A DNA stretch of 40,611 bases from Trichococcus ilyis (lineage in GTDB: Bacteria > Bacillota > Bacilli > Lactobacillales > Aerococcaceae). Position 1 is the first letter of the stretch, and every line of letters starts with the position of its first letter. The notes under the pieces were generated by a model, which made no database searches, was not told the origin of the DNA, and worked only from the letters and a program-made list of their open reading frames with translations. The stretch lies in assembly GCF_900109135.1 (NCBI RefSeq), contig NZ_FNYT01000028.1, positions 1-40,611 on the forward strand, written 5' to 3'. Positions 40,279 through 40,611 of the stretch are shown here, one piece after another. A program made the translations under genes and the position numbers.

Positions 40279-40611
40279 GTGTGCCCGGCATGGGTGATAA
40301 CTTGGTGGTGAAAGTCCACTACAGGCTTTGCAGTAGGAACTGTTAGCGAAGGACAAGGGTGTCCACCGTGAGGTGGAATCTGAAGGAAGTCGGACGCAAA
40401 CACTTGCACTGACGAACAGAAATCTCATATGAGGCTGTATGGAGACGGACGAGCTTGCCGCACATAGCAAAGTCCTATACTGCACAAATCTCCTACAGTA
40501 AATGAGGCAGTGACATGAGTGGAAGGTTATCATTCTTACCCGGGGAGGTCTCGCTAGCAGGACTCCCTGTAGTAACAACGAATAGCGAGAAGTCAGCAGA
40601 GGTCATAGTAG
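40279..40611 (+). mobile_element. 5' part of a group II intron, continuing beyond the window
   Basis: GTGTGCCCGGCATGGGTG is a typical group II intron 5' end (GUGYG consensus). Downstream come other conserved domain I segments: GGTGAAAGTCC, GGAACTGTTAGCG, AAGGGTGTCCACCGTGAGG and GTGGAATCTGAAGGAAG. A CATATGAGGC segment with the following paired region is also typical. The reverse transcriptase/maturase gene expected in domain IV lies outside. No protein-coding signal in these 333 bases is credible; antisense open frames here are structural-RNA artefacts. I cannot assign the intron class with confidence. Confidence 0.82.

Noticed and set aside
40255-40578. Protein of about 107 residues on minus at the right end
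   Set aside because: It is antisense to the structured 5' region of a group II intron, where such frames are a common annotation artefact.
1-40611. tRNA or rRNA genes, prophage or integrated conjugative element
   Set aside because: No tRNA-like cloverleaf, rRNA segment, integrase, portal or relaxase gene was recognised. Mobile content is limited to the transposase tail and the intron start.

Overview
The window looks like chromosome from a Gram-positive, low-GC-lineage bacterium (Firmicutes), probably a lactic-acid-type member of Lactobacillales. Supporting signs are strong AGGAGG ribosome-binding sites, Firmicutes-style promoters, a QueT transporter under a preQ1 riboswitch, clostridial-type ChW repeats, CcpA-type cre operators, an acetolactate decarboxylase and a heterodimeric MarR-controlled ABC exporter. 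The family-level placement (Trichococcus/Carnobacteriaceae-like) is an inference from gene content and is not proven. Coding DNA is visibly richer in G+C than the IS remnant at the left edge and the toxin-antitoxin island near 27.3-28.1 kb, which look acquired.

Layout. 1-450: tail of a transposase, then a promoter bracketed by two cre-like sites. 0.48-3.9 kb: a four-gene operon centred on S-adenosylmethionine (AmrS-type radical SAM enzyme, LigB-like AmmeMemoRadiSam protein, MetK, ICMT-like methyltransferase). 4.0-5.9 kb (minus): queT-queF-queC behind a preQ1-I riboswitch. 6.0-8.0 kb: an SRPBCC protein and the DbpA RNA helicase. 8.2-12.5 kb: a selenium block with SelU (tRNA 2-selenouridine synthase) on plus and selD-yedF-DUF3343-cysteine desulfurase on minus. 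12.7-18 kb: RecQ, a secreted ChW-repeat L,D-transpeptidase and asparaginase. 18.2-22.3 kb (minus): marR plus a two-subunit ABC exporter. 22.5-29.5 kb: thioredoxin, acetolactate decarboxylase, a PfkB-type sugar-phosphate kinase, a TPR plus tandem CbbX-type AAA+ protein, a MazEF-like pair, DegV and a small zinc-ribbon membrane protein. 29.8-33.9 kb: rlmN, an Nramp-like transporter and three small conserved proteins (DUF1801, DUF1622, secreted DUF2202). 34.2-39.4 kb: mocA, a three-subunit xanthine-dehydrogenase-type molybdenum hydroxylase, a membrane protein and a P-loop NTPase in one tight operon. 39.5-40.2 kb: an RsuA-type pseudouridine synthase. 40.28 kb to the end: the 5' part of a group II intron that begins two bases after a terminator.

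How the genes fit together. SelD makes selenophosphate. SelU uses it for wobble selenouridine, while the linked desulfurase/YedF/DUF3343 set is the known marker of selenium-dependent molybdenum hydroxylases. The mocA-xdh operon 22 kb away is the natural client, so the window plausibly holds both halves of a labile-selenium-cofactor pathway.

The structure least explained by genes is a set of intergenic palindrome arrays. Two loci (14.9 and 29.5 kb) carry three related dyads each, spaced about 51 bp centre to centre. A third locus (18.0 kb) has three dyads of unrelated sequence at the same 50-bp spacing. Two isolated 29-nt relatives sit beside the selenium block and beside the mocA-xdh operon.
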